Below are positions 11,775-25,200 of a DNA stretch of 64,000 nucleotides, one piece after another (positions within the stretch are counted from its first letter, which is position 1; each line of letters starts with the position of its first letter). A model generated the notes under the pieces. That model was not told the origin of the DNA and searched no databases. It saw only the letters and a list, made by a program, of their open reading frames with translations. This DNA comes from Leptodactylus fallax (lineage: Eukaryota; Chordata; Amphibia; Anura; Leptodactylidae). Position numbers and translations under genes: made by a program. Location of the stretch: contig CAMRHE010000156.1 in NCBI GenBank assembly GCA_947044405.1, positions 2,585,001 through 2,649,000 of the forward strand. Direction: 5' to 3'.

Positions 11775-12273
11775 TTAAAGGGGTATTCCCATCAACATAA
11801 CCATTTTTAAATTTGTAGATAATTAAAAGTTTAACATTTTTGCGAATATAAATAATTAAAAATATTGCAGAGTTTTAAAGATTTTCTTTAAATATCTTGT
11901 GGTTACAGTCTGTAGTCTTGATCACTTGCCATTGGATACGACCATGAATGCAGGAGCTTTCTGAGAAAATCAGCCATGATGTCCTTATTGTTGTCAGGCT
12001 ATCTTCTCATATGTAGTGTCCTTGCCTGATAACCCAGCTACAATAAGAAAATCATGGCTGGGTTCTTGACAAGTCCCAGACCATAGAAAGTTTCTGCATT
12101 TGTGGTTATATCCATTGGCAACCAATCTAGACAACAGACTGCCACCACTAAGATGGTTAGAGAAAATCTTTAAAACTCTGCAGAATTTTTAACTACTTAT
12201 ATTAGAAAAAATGTTTAACTTTTAATTATCTACAAATAGAGATGTGGTAATGTTCATGGGAATACCCGTTTAA
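11775..12273. mobile_element. Fold-back element with TTAA ends
   Basis: Arms of roughly 200 bp are inverted copies. AGGGGTATTCCCAT at the left mirrors ATGGGAATACCCGT at the right, and ATTATCTACAAAT mirrors ATTTGTAGATAAT. TTAA lies at both outer edges (11775-11778, 12270-12273), as in Kolobok or piggyBac-type insertions. No ORF. Confidence 0.8.
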
Positions 12274-13723
12274 TATACTTTTAGGCTGTGTCCTAAAGAT
12301 ATTAAGGTAGTTTTAGGCTGTTTCCTTAAGGGATAAAAGTGTGCCAGATTAGGAAGCCCTCCTCCATCTAAATCTTTCATCACAGGCTGCACCAACTCTG
12401 GCACACACCACAAATAAACTTTTTTTCAGTCATGCCCTAAGTGTGGTGAACATCTAAGGAGAAAATTACATACAATCACAGATTTCCTTCATTTTAAGTT
12501 TATGCACAAAACCTATAACTCTGTCCTTCACCTCACCAAACAAGCCCATTTCACCTCTCTCATCTCCTCACTATCCAATAACATAAAACACTCTTCACCC
12601 CTTACTCCCAAAGGTACAGATGGCTACCACAGGCCTTAAAGCTAAGGGCATAGTGTAACGCCAGCAAATCATGGCTGCTGGGTTACCTACTTGGATCACT
12701 GCACTCTCCACTGACGGCTCCAAGTTCTAACAAGGCCCCAAGCACACTTTCCTAGCTCTTTTATGCTGCTCCCACATGGCACGCGTGACAACCATCATGT
12801 TCTCTTTATGTGCCAGTGTGCGGGTCTGTTAAGCAGTCCTCAGCCAATCCCTGAGCTTCTTGGTCTATTTAGGGTTGTTCAACCCCCTCACAGGTGCCTG
12901 AGCAAAAAGGTCTATTGCTATTAGATTTTGCTCATTGGTTTTCGTTTGTACTCTTTTTGGTATTTTCTGACTCATCTATTGACTTTGTAGTTCATCCCTG
13001 ACCACGCTTCTGCCTGTGATATCTGTTCTGCTAGACTGCCATTGCTAACCTTAGCTATACCCTTCCGTCTTGCTGTCTACTGTCTTTAGCCTGTCCTTCG
13101 ATAGGATTCCACATGACCCGTCAGCGTTATCCACCTTTCTCTCTGGTCCTCACTAGCCACCAATACACTGGGACCACGCTGTGAGGTAGTAACCTAATAA
13201 AACTCCCATAGTGAAGTCCAGATCCCTGTACAGGAGTTAAACGGTGAACAAAGGAGGGCTCTTTAAACAACTTCCTTGTGGTGGGTGTAGATAGCAAGAT
13301 TTATCATTTACAAAGGACCTATCAGCTCTCCTCATACCTTCCTCTATTTTAGTAAATATTTGTACTCCCCAAAAAATAATAATTCTAAAGCATCTTCTGA
13401 AGAACTCTTTGTTGTGCTAGTCCTCTGTTATTCCTCTTAGAAATGTATGAATACATTAAAAAATGTTTTGGTAGGAATAACAAAGGAATGAAACAACACA
13501 GTTCTAATAAAAGATGCTCTAAAATTGTTATATTATGGGAAATAAAAGTATATACTACAACAGACATGTCAGGAGAGCTTAACAATATGGCTGTGTGGAT
13601 GCAGTTTTGGAATTATGTAAGAGAAAAACAGTAAAAAAATAACAAACATATGAATAAAATTAATGATTCCAGAATTCTGAAGCTTCCTAGAGAAAAAGAA
13701 AAATTAAAGACTCTGTAAGCTTA
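12274..13723. other. Repeat-derived non-coding DNA, possible LTR remnant
   Basis: The segment starting TGTAACGCCAGC (12654) and running to about 13230, with CTAATAAAACTCC near its end, has the look of a solo LTR. Ends and target duplication are not clear. 12420-12620 resembles an eroded LINE. No intact ORF. Confidence 0.3.
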
Positions 13724-14341
13724 TTAAGGGGTTGTCTTTTTTAGCAAATAATTGTTATGGTTTGTATAATGAAGTAAGAAGTATATTGTATAAGTCAGTC
13801 TATTCATATACTTTTTTTTACATCCGCTTCACAAATGCAAAAACAGAGGGCCTTCTGTTTACATAGACATCAATGTTAAATCCCCCCAGAAAAAAAAAAA
13901 AAACGGATCCTTTGCTCTCCATTTTTTTTTTTTTTTTTGAAGGACACAAAAACATAGTATACCATACTTTTTTGTCCTTAAAAACAAAAAAAAAAAAAAA
14001 AACAGCAAAGGATGGCCATCCATTTGTGTCCGTTTTTGCATCTGTTGAACGGACAGTGAAAAAAAAACAAACAAAAAAAAAAAAAGTCCAGGGTCATGTG
14101 ATGGATACACAGGTGCACAGCTCGTTACCAGATGGATGCCTAATTACTGTAACGAGCCGTGCACCTATGTATCCATCACATGGACCATATATCACATGAC
14201 CATGAACTGAATTTTATCTACTGAATGTAATGACAGCAAGCAGATATCTAGAAAACGATGAAAGTATATTGCATAAAATTGCATAACTTTTCATTACACA
14301 AACAATAGCATGCATTTGCAGAAACCAGACAGCCCCTTTAA
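13724..14341. mobile_element. Fold-back TTAA element, copy 1, with poly-A/T insertions
   Basis: TTAA edges lie at 13724-13727 and 14338-14341, with GGGGTTGTC against GACAGCCCC. The centre pairs CACAGGTGCACAGCTCGTTA with its inverted counterpart (14109-14170). It is the same family as 31965-32393 and 54240-54699. A run of A and T homopolymers (13880-14085) interrupts the left arm. Confidence 0.75.
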
Positions 14342-17254
14342 GTACACAATGACTGCTTACTGGTTTGGTAGGAAACATCCTTAAATAACCCCACTGCCTT
14401 GTATTGGTAACCAAGATATAAAAATACTAGCAGAAATCTGCTAAGAGAGCTCAGTGTGTGCAGCATGTATCTATTAAGATCATTAAAGCACTAACTGAAT
14501 GGCTGTACAATGTAGAATGAAAATCATAATGTATGTTTCCGCCATCAGGATGAGAGCAGCACAATCTGTTGTGCTTATTGCAGATTCTTGCATGTGATGG
14601 TCCTGACCTTTTTATTGCTGCGAGTGTCCCGCTTTTCACTTTGCCAACACATTATAAAATATTGACAGCAACACTTTGCATCTCTTTCCTTTTAATTGCC
14701 AATTTATCTCAACCATGAAACATCTGTCTTCATATTATTGAAGGGCTGTTTTTCATTACATATATAGCACCAGCCTGCTTGTCCTTGTCAGTGGCTGCCA
14801 GCACTTCATGCAGATTAATGTCAGAGAGTCTGGCATTTCTCCTTTTTATTTTTTCCTGAAATCTGCTATTTCAAAGGGCTCTTCCTTTCAGATGAGAAAC
14901 ATACTTTTATTCTGGATATCTGTGGATATTTGAAATAATATCCTAGTACTAAGCATCATGTATTCTAATGGATTCACATATAAACCAGGTCTTCACTTTA
15001 TGCTGCCAATCTATGCAAAAATAAAAAGCAATATTTTACTCACATTTTATTCTATGTTTAAATTTTTCAACCCAAACTAACATTTTTTTGCAGCCAGATG
15101 TTAGTTGGCAAAATATGAAAATGTCTGCATTCATTAGCCCACATTTACTAACCAGTTTTTGGCATAAACTATACCATAAAAGTTACAAGTCATGATGTGT
15201 GCCACACTTGCTGAAAAATTAGCAAACTTTCTCACCACTTAAAAAGTTTGATTAGACCCCCACTAATCTTCAACTTATCCCTATCCTATGTATAAAGATA
15301 ACTTGTTTCATGTGAAAACTCTTATAAAAGAAGATGTAGAACACAACATGTTACTGACACTTGTAATACCCTATAAAGGGAATTTATCACCTATTTTTAA
15401 CTAAAACCAGATCCTGATATAATTTTTTTTATTCTATAATTATGGGGTAGCCAATTTTCCTTGATTAACTGACTAAGGAAATGCAACTAAAAAATTCTGC
15501 AGAAAAAAAAAATTACATTTTTCACTGCTATTCTGCTGTTTTTCATTTTTTCCCTTCCCCATCCCATATAAGGTAAAAAAAAAACAGCATTTCTGCAGGT
15601 AAAATTAGCATGCTGCATTTGATTCCACTGCATTATCTTCTGAAATATGTGGATGAGATTAAAAAAAAAAATCTGACTCACTTTGCTGGTACTGTAAAAT
15701 GCGTTTTTTTCGTCTGTGTTTCTGCAACGTGTGGTCTTAGCTGGAAAAAGTGATCTCTACTGAACAGGAAGCACCAGTGTAATATGAGACTCAGTGGCCA
15801 GAGGGAAGACTGCAGGATTAAGGATTTCTAAAAAAAAATTGTTGCACATGAAAATTTGGTTCAAAGAAATACTCCAGTGGATATGCCAAGGAGGCATAGC
15901 CATATCCACATATTTTTATTACCTTAATGATATTTTGGACATTTTTCTGTTAGATTATTCACACACATTTTGAACTTTCAAAACATATGATGTTTCTTTG
16001 ACCTTGTTGGTAAATTAGTGTTGTAATACAAGATTCATTGCAGCAAGAGAACTTTATTACATTTGTAAATGCTGCAGCCATTAAATATTTAAATCAGAAT
16101 TGTTTAAGTTCTCCATTAAATGATGAACTAAATTTGTAAACGCGGTAGTAGCCAATTTCATACTCATTTCTATAAATGATGCAGGTCCAGGTAAACAATT
16201 GTGCTAGAAGAATCCTGCTGTAAAAAAATAAATACATAATAAAACACTATGTAAAAAAGTAAAAAGTGCTACAGGACAGCTGAGTAGGGTTTTTCGACAG
16301 AAAATTGTTTATTGGTACAAGGTTTTTTTTTTTCCACATTTTAATTCCGTATGCTAATCATATGGTCTATTTTCCTGCAGAGTCCTTTGCACAAACCCTG
16401 TATGGCTCCTTCAGTATCCAGATGTACAAAATAATTCTGACAGAAAAAAAAAAAAAAATCGTCAGTATACAGTTTACAGGCATATGGAGGTACTGTGCTG
16501 TGAATGTTTGCTTTTATTTTACAAGGGTGACTATTAAACCAAATTATTTTTGGTTTAATAATTCAATTGTTCTGGGCACACTGACTAAATTATGTATACA
16601 TAAGAGCATTTCCTTGCTTTTTTTTAACAAGTTTATAAGGGTTTTTAGAGATCTGGTCATGTTGGAAACTGCAGTAGGAGCAGTTTTCTTAGCTGCCTTT
16701 TTCTAACTTTAGTGAACCCTGTAAAAGATGTAACAAAGCATGAAGAAGGAGGGTATCTTCATTCCCAGACTCCATATAAAGTGAAAAACATGGCTGTGAA
16801 GTCAGTGTCAGAAAAACAGAGAAAAAAATGTCGGTTCTGCTCTTTTGATTTTTTTTTTTCCCGCTATGGCATTCACCGTATGGAAATTTTTTTTTTTTTT
16901 TTAAGACTGGGCAGTTTCAGACACAGGGATACCTAATGTGTATGTGTGTTCACTTTATTTTTTTAATTTTATGTGTGTTCTAGGGAAAGGGGGTTGATTT
17001 GAATATATATATATATTTTTTTACTGTCTTTAATGTAAAGCCTGGAAGCCTTCAATCGTCTCCCAGTTGTCATGGCAATGGAATTTCAGCCCTAGATCTC
17101 ATTCTAGGGACCAGAGAATTGAGATGTTGGGGAACTTAAAGCCTGTGATCAGTGCACCGACTGCGGGCAATAGCCAGGTCTTCTGATGTATAATACAGCA
17201 AAGAACCAGCCACCATATTTAAATACCCAACATCCTATTACAGTGGATATCAGG
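14342..17254. other. AT-rich non-coding DNA
   Basis: No gene is recognisable. Poly-A and poly-T tracts create spurious Phe/Lys-rich ORFs. About 16850-17010 is a fragment of the dispersed repeat seen at 56040-56345 and 60210-61580. Confidence 0.5.
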
Positions 17255-17600
17255 AAGGAGTTAATTAGATGTATGGTTTGTTACATACCTACTTTCAAAG
17301 GAATTCAGTCACTAGCTTTTTAATGAATTAGAGGATCTTTACTGCTTCTGACTGACCACGCCTGTCAGCCATTTAAAAGAGCTAGGTTCAAGCTGTGGTA
17401 AAATAGAAGAGGGGGGAGTCGGTGGTTTAGCCTACAAACCAGGACTGTGGAGTCGGTAGGCCAAACCACCGACTCCTTTATAAATGGCTGACAGCCAGGG
17501 TCACTCAGAAGTAGTAAAGATCCTCTAATTCATTAAAACACAAGTGACTGAATTCATATGAAAGTAAGCATGCAACAAACTATGCATCTAATTAATTATA
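17255..17600. mobile_element. Fold-back element (palindromic)
   Basis: TAATTAGATGTATGG through AATTAGAGGATCTTTACTGC (17255-17345) reappears inverted at 17510-17600. An inner stem is made of GGAGTCGGTGGTTT and AAACCACCGACTCC. No ORF. Confidence 0.75.
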
Positions 17601-18010
17601 CAGTATTAATATATGTATAACAATTAATAATAATCATATTTTAAAGCCAGAGACGATAACTATTTTCTGACTCTGATACTACCGCCACAGCCTTGGTGAA
17701 AAATAGCTACAGCAGTCACATCTTAAAAAAATATGTGTATTTTATTCTACTACTCAGCTTTTATATCTTGCCTGAATGAATACTTGTTAAAAATTACTAT
17801 ATATTATTACTATAAATTACTATATACTATATTACAATATATTTTAAAATCATTGTTAGGGGCTACATAGCCACATATATAATCTTGATACAGTGTTCAT
17901 TCAGGCAAAATTTATACACATTATTTAGGGGGAACACAAAAATAGACTTTTTTTTTTTTTTTGCAGTATTCAGCTTAAGCAACTGGAATAAAATATTATT
18001 GCAAGAAGAC

Positions 18011-18529
18011 TTAGGCTGAGGCGTCACATTGCAGAAGAACAGCTTTCTTTTTGTAGCAAGTTTTGCACCAAAAGCCAAGAGTAGATTGAGCAGAAGGAGG
18101 ATATATAAGTACTTCCTATTTATTTCCCATTCTTGGCTTTGGCTCAAAAAAACAAAAAAAAAAAAATGCAGTAAAATCTGCAAAAAAAAAAAAAAAGCTG
18201 CGTTTCCGCAACTCAGCAGCAAAAAAGCACTGCAGGAAAAAACACAGTGGAAATGCATTGCGTTTTTCCCCTGCATCGCTTTCCACAGAGTCCGCAGCAA
18301 AAAACTGCTTCAATTATACCTATAGGAAAACTGCCGGCATTTCCATAGAATTGATATGCTGCGATGTCCAAAAACGCAACAGTTTTGGTAATCTCTGCAT
18401 TTTTGCTGCGGGAATTTTTCTGCAATGTGTGTATGGGATTCAAGAATCCCATCCACTTTGCAGGGACTGTAAAACGCTGCGTTTTTTGCCAAACCACGGC
18501 GTTTACACCACGTGGGACCCCCAACCTAA
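18011..18529. mobile_element. Palindromic repeat family A, copy 1
   Basis: It begins TTAGGCTGAGGCGTCACATT and ends CGTGGGACCCCCAACCTAAA. It shares the motif AAGCCAAGAGTAGATTGAGC with the copies at 30155-30379 and 55553-55738. The overlapping ORFs on both strands are artefacts of the palindrome and A/T runs. Confidence 0.65.
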
Positions 18530-19512
18530 AGAGGTTTTCCAGTTGACCCGTTAGGGACTGCCTGCAGAGAACACATGTCCCATGTTTACACATCACAACT
18601 GGACCAGAAAGAAGAGGCTGCCACCGGACAGGCAGTGTCGGAATGGAAGCAGCAGTGATCAGTGAAGTGAGATTTTTTTCCCCATTTTTCAGTAGCCTTT
18701 TGTTCAGGTTTTTTCAGCTTCACACCTTTAACCATTTCCCTGCCAGGGCTTTTCGGACATTTTGCACCTGTGGTAGCCAGGACAGCTTTAACACTTTTGA
18801 CATGTACAAATAAAACTTAAATTGCAACATTTAAAAAAAACAACAAAACAAAAAAATCATACTAACCCCCCCCATATATTTTCTGAAAGTAAACACCTGC
18901 AGCATTGTCAAAATGCCATGTGGCACTGTAAACAAACAGACACCTTCATGCAATTTTGATTTAAAGTGTTTCATAAAAATAAAATGCAAATAAATTTATA
19001 TTAGTTGCTAAAAGTGTAAACCAAACAAAAAGTTATATGCAACACACTTCCTAAAAATAAGAGTTCAACATGTGCAGAGTTCATACATATCACTAAAGCC
19101 CGTTGCAGACGACCGTGCTGTGGGTCATTGTGCTATCCGTGTATTTCACGGACAGCACACTGACCCATTCTTTTCTATGGGCCCATACACATGACTGTGA
19201 TTTTCATGGTGCCGTGTGCGGGCCGACAGTCCGTGCTTCCGAGTGTCGAGGAAGCATGGCCCGTGCACGGGTGGCACACGGGGACATCCCCGTGTCCCCT
19301 GTGTGCAGCCCGTGCTAAAAGCACTGAAGGCTGGTTGCAGCACAGTAGTCTGCAATCGGTCTACACCTGCATGCACATGTCACCAGAACTGGAAAGAACA
19401 AAAATCTGCTTTTAATTTGCATCTAAAGTTTGTGCTCAAGCAACCACTTTCTGCAAACAAACAAACAAAATATACACACATCTATATTTACAGGTGCAGG
19501 TGTTAGACAAAA

Positions 19513-19551
<39 letters not shown>

Positions 19552-19862
19552 GCTGAAATGTGCCAACCAATTTTTTGCATGCAAATTAAATAGGTGCTTC
19601 CATAACAATATAATTTTCCATCCCTCTACAAAAGTCGGAACGCTAATGAATACTTATAATCTCTATACCTAAATAATGTAATAACTAGGTAAGGTATTTC
19701 AGATTGGCACAATATGTGCGCTTTATTGCTCACATATTATGGACGGAATTTCTGAAGTTTCTGCAGTTTATCATTAATGTAGTTAGAGCCATAATTTTAG
19801 ATTTGATGACCCACTGAAAGTTCAGGTGTTTTGTATGTACTAGAGGTGAGAATAGAATTAAA

Positions 19863-19918
<56 letters not shown>

Positions 19919-20595
19919 GCTATTATGCCCATCTGAACGCTTCCAAAAAGTGGTGGGGTTTTTATGGTAAAAGTCAATAAGTGAAAATTTCTTATCTGAC
20001 TGATGGAATGTTTTGTGCCTGTCAGAAATTTTTTATACGTTCATCTCTAGTGACAAACATTATCACCATTATTGTAGCGTGTAACGGATATCGCTAAAGA
20101 GACGATTGATATATTCTACTCCATATAGATCAGGTATGGACTGGATACGGACAGTGTCAAATTTAAACTTTATTGATAAAGCACTAACAGACCTTTTTTA
20201 AAAATTTTTTTTTTTTTGCCTGGAAAACCCCTTTAGCAAAGAAAAAGCAGTGATTTCAAATAATCAATAACAGGCTATACTGAATCTTTTCCAACAAAAT
20301 TATATATGAATCTGCTCAGATACTCCTGCTCTATAACATGATGCCTGCAGAAAGCACTGCATTTTCTTGATAACAGATTCCCTTTAAAAATGCTTTGTCC
20401 AATAAACATAATAAATCTACATGTTTGGCATTACAATAATTGTACTGACCTACAGAACAAAGGTGATATTTTTACGCTGTATTGTGCAAAATTTATAACA
20501 CAAAAATAATAGCATGTAATTAAAGTTAATCAATAATTATTATAGTTACATAATCCCCAAAATGGTTCTATGAAAAATGCAACAAATCACGGAAA
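18530..20595. other. Non-coding DNA with simple repeats
   Basis: 19098-19320 is a CpG-bearing palindromic repeat (CCGTGCTG.., ..CACGGG) of MITE type. Poly-A spans 19518-19549. A19 followed by (AC)n occupies 19861-19916. No gene is seen. Confidence 0.6.
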
Positions 20596-21037
20596 TTGAA
20601 AGGGCTTTCCCATGAAAGACACCTATGGCATATCCATCTTTGTGTCTTAAATCAAAATCTCCAAAATAAGCCCATCATCCTCCCTGCTCCGTTACTTACC
20701 AGGCTGCAATCTACGCGGTTTACGTAATTCCCATAGAAGCGAATAAGAGTTATGGAAAATTGCAAGACAATGTGCTACACTGTTCTGTAACTCCACTTCT
20801 ATGGTAGTTATGGAAACAAAACAGATCAGAGCTACGGCGTTTCAGTAAAGTCCGACCATAGCTGAAAATCTTCTCAGCAAGGTTGCAGCTGGGTAAATAG
20901 CAGGGCACAGAGACTGGTGGGAAGGGTTCATTTTAGAGACAGGAGCGAGTCCTAGAGGTAGGATGTACATCTATAAGACATTTATGGCATATCTTGTGGA
21001 TATGCCATAAATGTCTTTTGTGGGAAAACCCCTTTAA
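20596..21037. mobile_element. Fold-back element with TTAA-type ends
   Basis: GGGCTTTCCCATGAAAGACA (20602-20621) and ACCTATGGCATATCC mirror GGATATGCCATAAATGTC and GGGAAAACCCC at the right. The right edge is TTAA (21034-21037); the left is TTGA, a likely mutated TTAA. Confidence 0.75.
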
Positions 21038-21443
21038 GTCCTAAACTAGCCTAAAGGGCTAAACTAGCACTATATATTTGCAATGGTGCAATTTAAGCCC
21101 TTCTCCTTCTTGGTTTTGGAAAAATGTTCACACTTTTGATATAAACATCTGCCAAAGGTAAATTCCTCCTGAAATGACCCATAAACACCACATGGTAAAG
21201 AACATGCAGCTGCTAAAAAGTTGGTTGGAAATATGAGCAATGAGTTTATCCACTGTATACATACTATTTTTCTATCTCTGTGTATAATAATTATACTAAT
21301 GATTTTATAATGCAATGGTTTTATTTTGATTAACAGCATATTAAACATTCATTAAAAACTTTTTTTTAGACCTAAAGTACAGTTTGCCCAGTAAAATATA
21401 CTGGAAACTTTCCATGTTTACTTTCGCTATTACAGAAATGCCT

Positions 21444-21880
21444 TTAAAAGAGAACCTGTCAGGTGTTTTTTCCCTAGACTGGTTGGTCCCTGCGTTTGCA
21501 GCATCAAGTAATGATTTTTCCCATGGTTCACCTCAATAAGCTTTCTGTTGCTGAAATGTCACATTCGTTTTTAAAACATTCTGCAAATATACCTTAGCTA
21601 GTCACAGAGCGCAGGGAGCAGCAGTCATCAGGCTAAATCCCAACCTGTGAGACTGGCAGTTAGGTAGGGTATCCAGCTGATGTCTGACAATGAGGGACAT
21701 GTCTGTCACACTGCACAGATGATTTAGTGCAATGTCTGCATGACTGCTGCTTCTCGACTTCCCTGACTAGTTAAGGTAAATTTGCTTTTAAAAGCTTATT
21801 ATTTGACTTTTCAGCAACAAAAAGCTTAGTGAGGAGCAACATAGGAAAAGTCATTACTTGATCCTGCAATTTTTTTTAAT
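21444..21880. mobile_element. Fold-back element
   Basis: GCAGCATCAAGTAATGATTT and AATAAGCTTTCTGTTGCTGA (21498-21555) recur inverted at 21805-21868. TTAA is at the left edge (21444-21447), and AGAGAACCTGTC follows. The right terminus seems truncated. It lies just 3' of the ZNF622 stop and could be within its 3' UTR. Confidence 0.65.
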
Positions 21881-22163
21881 ACAGAATCAACAGTCATCCT
21901 GGTACTCAATCTGCAACTTCTCTGCTGCTTATGTCTTGTACAATGTGTTAAAATATGTCAGTTGTTGCATCTTACAGTTATAAATAAGAAAATCAATAAG
22001 GCACTCCAAGGAAGGTCTTAAGAGCAGGGTCCTCCATATGCCACATCTCAAGATATATCACCCACAAGACAAACCATACTAGATTAAGACTGTATACCAT
22101 GACCTGGAAACAACTGAATCATATGATATCCACACGTCTCTATTAACCATACATATCAAGACC

Positions 22164-22291
22164 TCAAAATCGAACTTGGGGCCTGAAGTGCATCTGCTTT
22201 GTAGCATTATTGCTCATCCCTGTTTTTAGAATCCATTTAGACTTCATTTTCTGCACATACTGCATGTCACGCCCATGCTGAAGACTGCCAC
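22164..22291 (-). CDS. ZNF622: ZNF622 last coding exon
   Basis: The acceptor is TTTTCTTCCTCTGAAAG. The peptide reads GGSLQHGRDMQYVQKMKSK, then WILKTGMSNNATKQMHFRP, and ends QVRF before a TGA at 22164-22166. It matches the family C-terminus, with the split Gly codon completed from the previous exon. The exon is too short to appear in a simple ORF scan. No AATAAA lies within the next roughly 250 nt, so the 3' end is unassigned. Confidence 0.93.
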
Positions 22292-25200
22292 CTTTCAGAG
22301 GAAGAAAATAGTTACAGAATTAGTAAATAATCATACGAGACTATAAAAACACTTCAACAACCATACAACACATAATTGTCACCCATTCTATTATAAAATA
22401 CATTCCATGACCCTAAAATTAGTGTTACATTGTGTCATGTACAATATTATATATGTAAAGATATGGAAACATCTACTTATTCATGAAGGCATTATGCGTC
22501 ACAATAGGCATAAAGGATGCCAGAAAGACAAGTATACTGAATTCTACTGTAATGATACATCCATATTAGTTATGGGAAATCTAGTTCATTTTGGAGACTA
22601 GTTCCTTATGATCTAGTTCATAGAAGAGTTCACTTAGTTCATAATTCCTCTGGCTCTGGAATACTGCTGAGAGCATAGAGCTAACCTGTTACACAGTCAC
22701 TGCTAGTTCCTTGGATTATAGCTCTGTTAATGATCAGATTTAATATGTCTGATCATTATTGTTTTATGAGATGACAATCACTTATACCACAAACTAGCAG
22801 CACCATGTTTATAACATTTTCAATATCAACCTTATAACCTAGAATTATTGTCTAGTAGTTTGGTGACAGTGTAGTATACTGTACCATTACATTTTAAAAA
22901 GAACAAGGAGAAGATACTTGGCGGAGTAAACAGATCTACAGTACAGCCTATAATAAGCCATACGATACTAAGCTCTGTGTTCTGAGGATACTGATAGGGA
23001 ATGTGTCATGTGTCTAACTGAACAGAATGAACTACTGAACTAGAAATAAATCGTGAAGATCTAGTTCAATCAGATGCATATGGCTGAGCACGGCAGCGCC
23101 ATCTATGGTAGTTTAATGCTACAGACTCATGGTAAGAGTGCGTATGAGAGAGCTGAAAAGCAGTGTAGCAGCACCTAGCAAACTTAGCACAGAGTAGACT
23201 GGGCCTCTGGTCTAACAAGATGGTTATTTTATCACAAAAACTGGCGAGTGGCATGCAGCTACACACACACAATTTTTTCTACTTTGCTTTACCAGCATTA
23301 GGAAATAAAAAGCAAGTAGTTGTATGCCAGTGAGCGAGCCTGCTGGAGCTGTTGTGCTGTATCACTGTCTATAACAGGGATCAGCAACCTTTTTAGTCTG
23401 GGGTGCCGATTTGGAAAAAAAAAAAAATCAAAAGTTGAAGTACTCAATATGCCATGTAATAATTGTAAGGGTGTCGTCCTCCTACATCAGTGATTATCAA
23501 CAGGGGGCCTCAACACTCTAGAAGTATTTAGAAGGATGATCCCATGCCTTTATGCAATGATATCTGTCTCTTTAGGATGTTTTTTGACTTTTGGTAAAAA
23601 TTATTTGGTAGGGGTGCTCCAAGGATTTTTTTTTTCCCAGGGGAACCATGTGTCTGAAAAGGTTGTGAAACACTGTCCTACATGAAAGTCATATAACACA
23701 AACCATAACTGCGACCAGTTAGTTAGTCGATTGAGCTTACATTTCAATGTGATCTTTTAGCAAAATGATTTATATTTGAACTGGACATAGAGCTAAGTGT
23801 AATCTGCAGTAAGCCTGCTTTGTGGGGGCAGAGGACACATGACACAGCCTAGTCTTTTTGTTCAATAAATCCAAACAAATTTTTACAATCTTATTGAAAT
23901 GAATGAAGGCAAATTTAGCTGCCATATTATACTTTGCACAGGTAATTGCTGACCTTTGACTAGGCTACTGGCCTGGACACTTAGACATTGTGCCTCATGT
24001 TCCCACCACCTCCCAGTGCATCCTCCCGTCCGACTGCATTTACAGGGACTATTAGAGAGATTGCCACCTGGAGCAGCACTGCCATTTGTTTAAAACAGCA
24101 GAGAGAGTCCTGTGCCAGGTAGATATGCCTTGAGTGCCGACTCCGGCACCAGTGCCGGGGGTTGCTGACCCCTGGTCTATAATATACCACTAGCTTTAGT
24201 TGCTGATGAACTAATCTTTTCTAGGAATGTAAACTAAGAGAGTTAGTTTACTAAGATTAGTTCATTTTTAATAGTTCATGAACTACCCATCAGTAATCCA
24301 CATTATGCATAATATATGGCATCCTAAACTAATGATTCTAATACTGTATACTGAGGCTTCCTCCATGATAAAAATGTCTGCACATGAGTCAATTGAGACA
24401 TTCCAGGGAGACATATTAGATATCACTCTTTATTAAAGAGTTTTACATTGAATTTACCTAAATGCAGATATATAATCTCTAAACACTAAGATTTCAGGAC
24501 TGCTATATTTGTGCCATATTTGTACCAAGCCATAGATACCTTGATTTTTACATTAATGTATATTTTATTTCCACTATAGACATAGTGGAGAATTAACTAA
24601 AATAGGCATACCACTTGTCTAACACATAAGTGGGTGCATGGCCGTTTAGAAAAGTGGGTGGGGCAGGCTGGTGCTCAAAACAGTTAAGGGCAGGGACACC
24701 TCAGCCTGACAAATAAATACAATATAACTCACCCCAAAAAAATATTATACCGGAAATCTACAGCAATCCCTGATTTGCATAGATTTCAAGATTGGAGAAT
24801 GGGACATCACAAGATATGGAAAAATTACTAAGAGGTCAGATACTTTTAATAATCCACGTGTATTTTGAACTAGTGTGGGACAGTGGCAGAGGAAACGCCT
24901 GTCTTAAAAAATTTCTCAGGTTTTACCCATATGGCTTATACAGGTTATATGTGTTGAAACCATGCATTTCATCTGTACAAGACAAATCTTTAAAAGTGCA
25001 TTGAAAAACAGTGTTAATTTGTGGTAAAGCCAACTGTGGTTTTGCCATACAATTATTTCTGCAAATTACACTATAGCTATGTGTACAGGCACCATCACTG
25101 TCTGTGTTCGGAGATCAAAGTACAGCACTACTTGCAAAAAAAAATAAATAATTGTAAGCAAGCTGGCTGTATACAGTGAATCTGGTATCTCTGATCCCAA

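Larger units (their letters stand above)
22571..24290. mobile_element. Repeat with ATCTAGTTCA-type ends, split by hAT insertions
   Basis: ATCTAGTTCATTTTGG at the left and AATAGTTCATGAACTACCCA at the right look like inverted ends. Internal sequence is rich in short inverted AGTTCA/TGAACT pairs. The hAT element at 23375-24174 interrupts it. Boundaries are approximate. Confidence 0.4.

Noticed and set aside
13859..14199. Overlapping ORFs rich in Phe or Lys on both strands
   Set aside because: They are produced by A and T homopolymers inside a fold-back element; no conserved domain is present.
18029..18596. Several ORFs of 60-127 aa on both strands
   Set aside because: They coincide with a palindromic repeat, so open frames appear symmetrically on both strands.
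19146..19506. Overlapping ORFs in a CpG-bearing block
   Set aside because: The segment is a palindromic repeat; the frames lack codon bias or homology and run into an A-tract.
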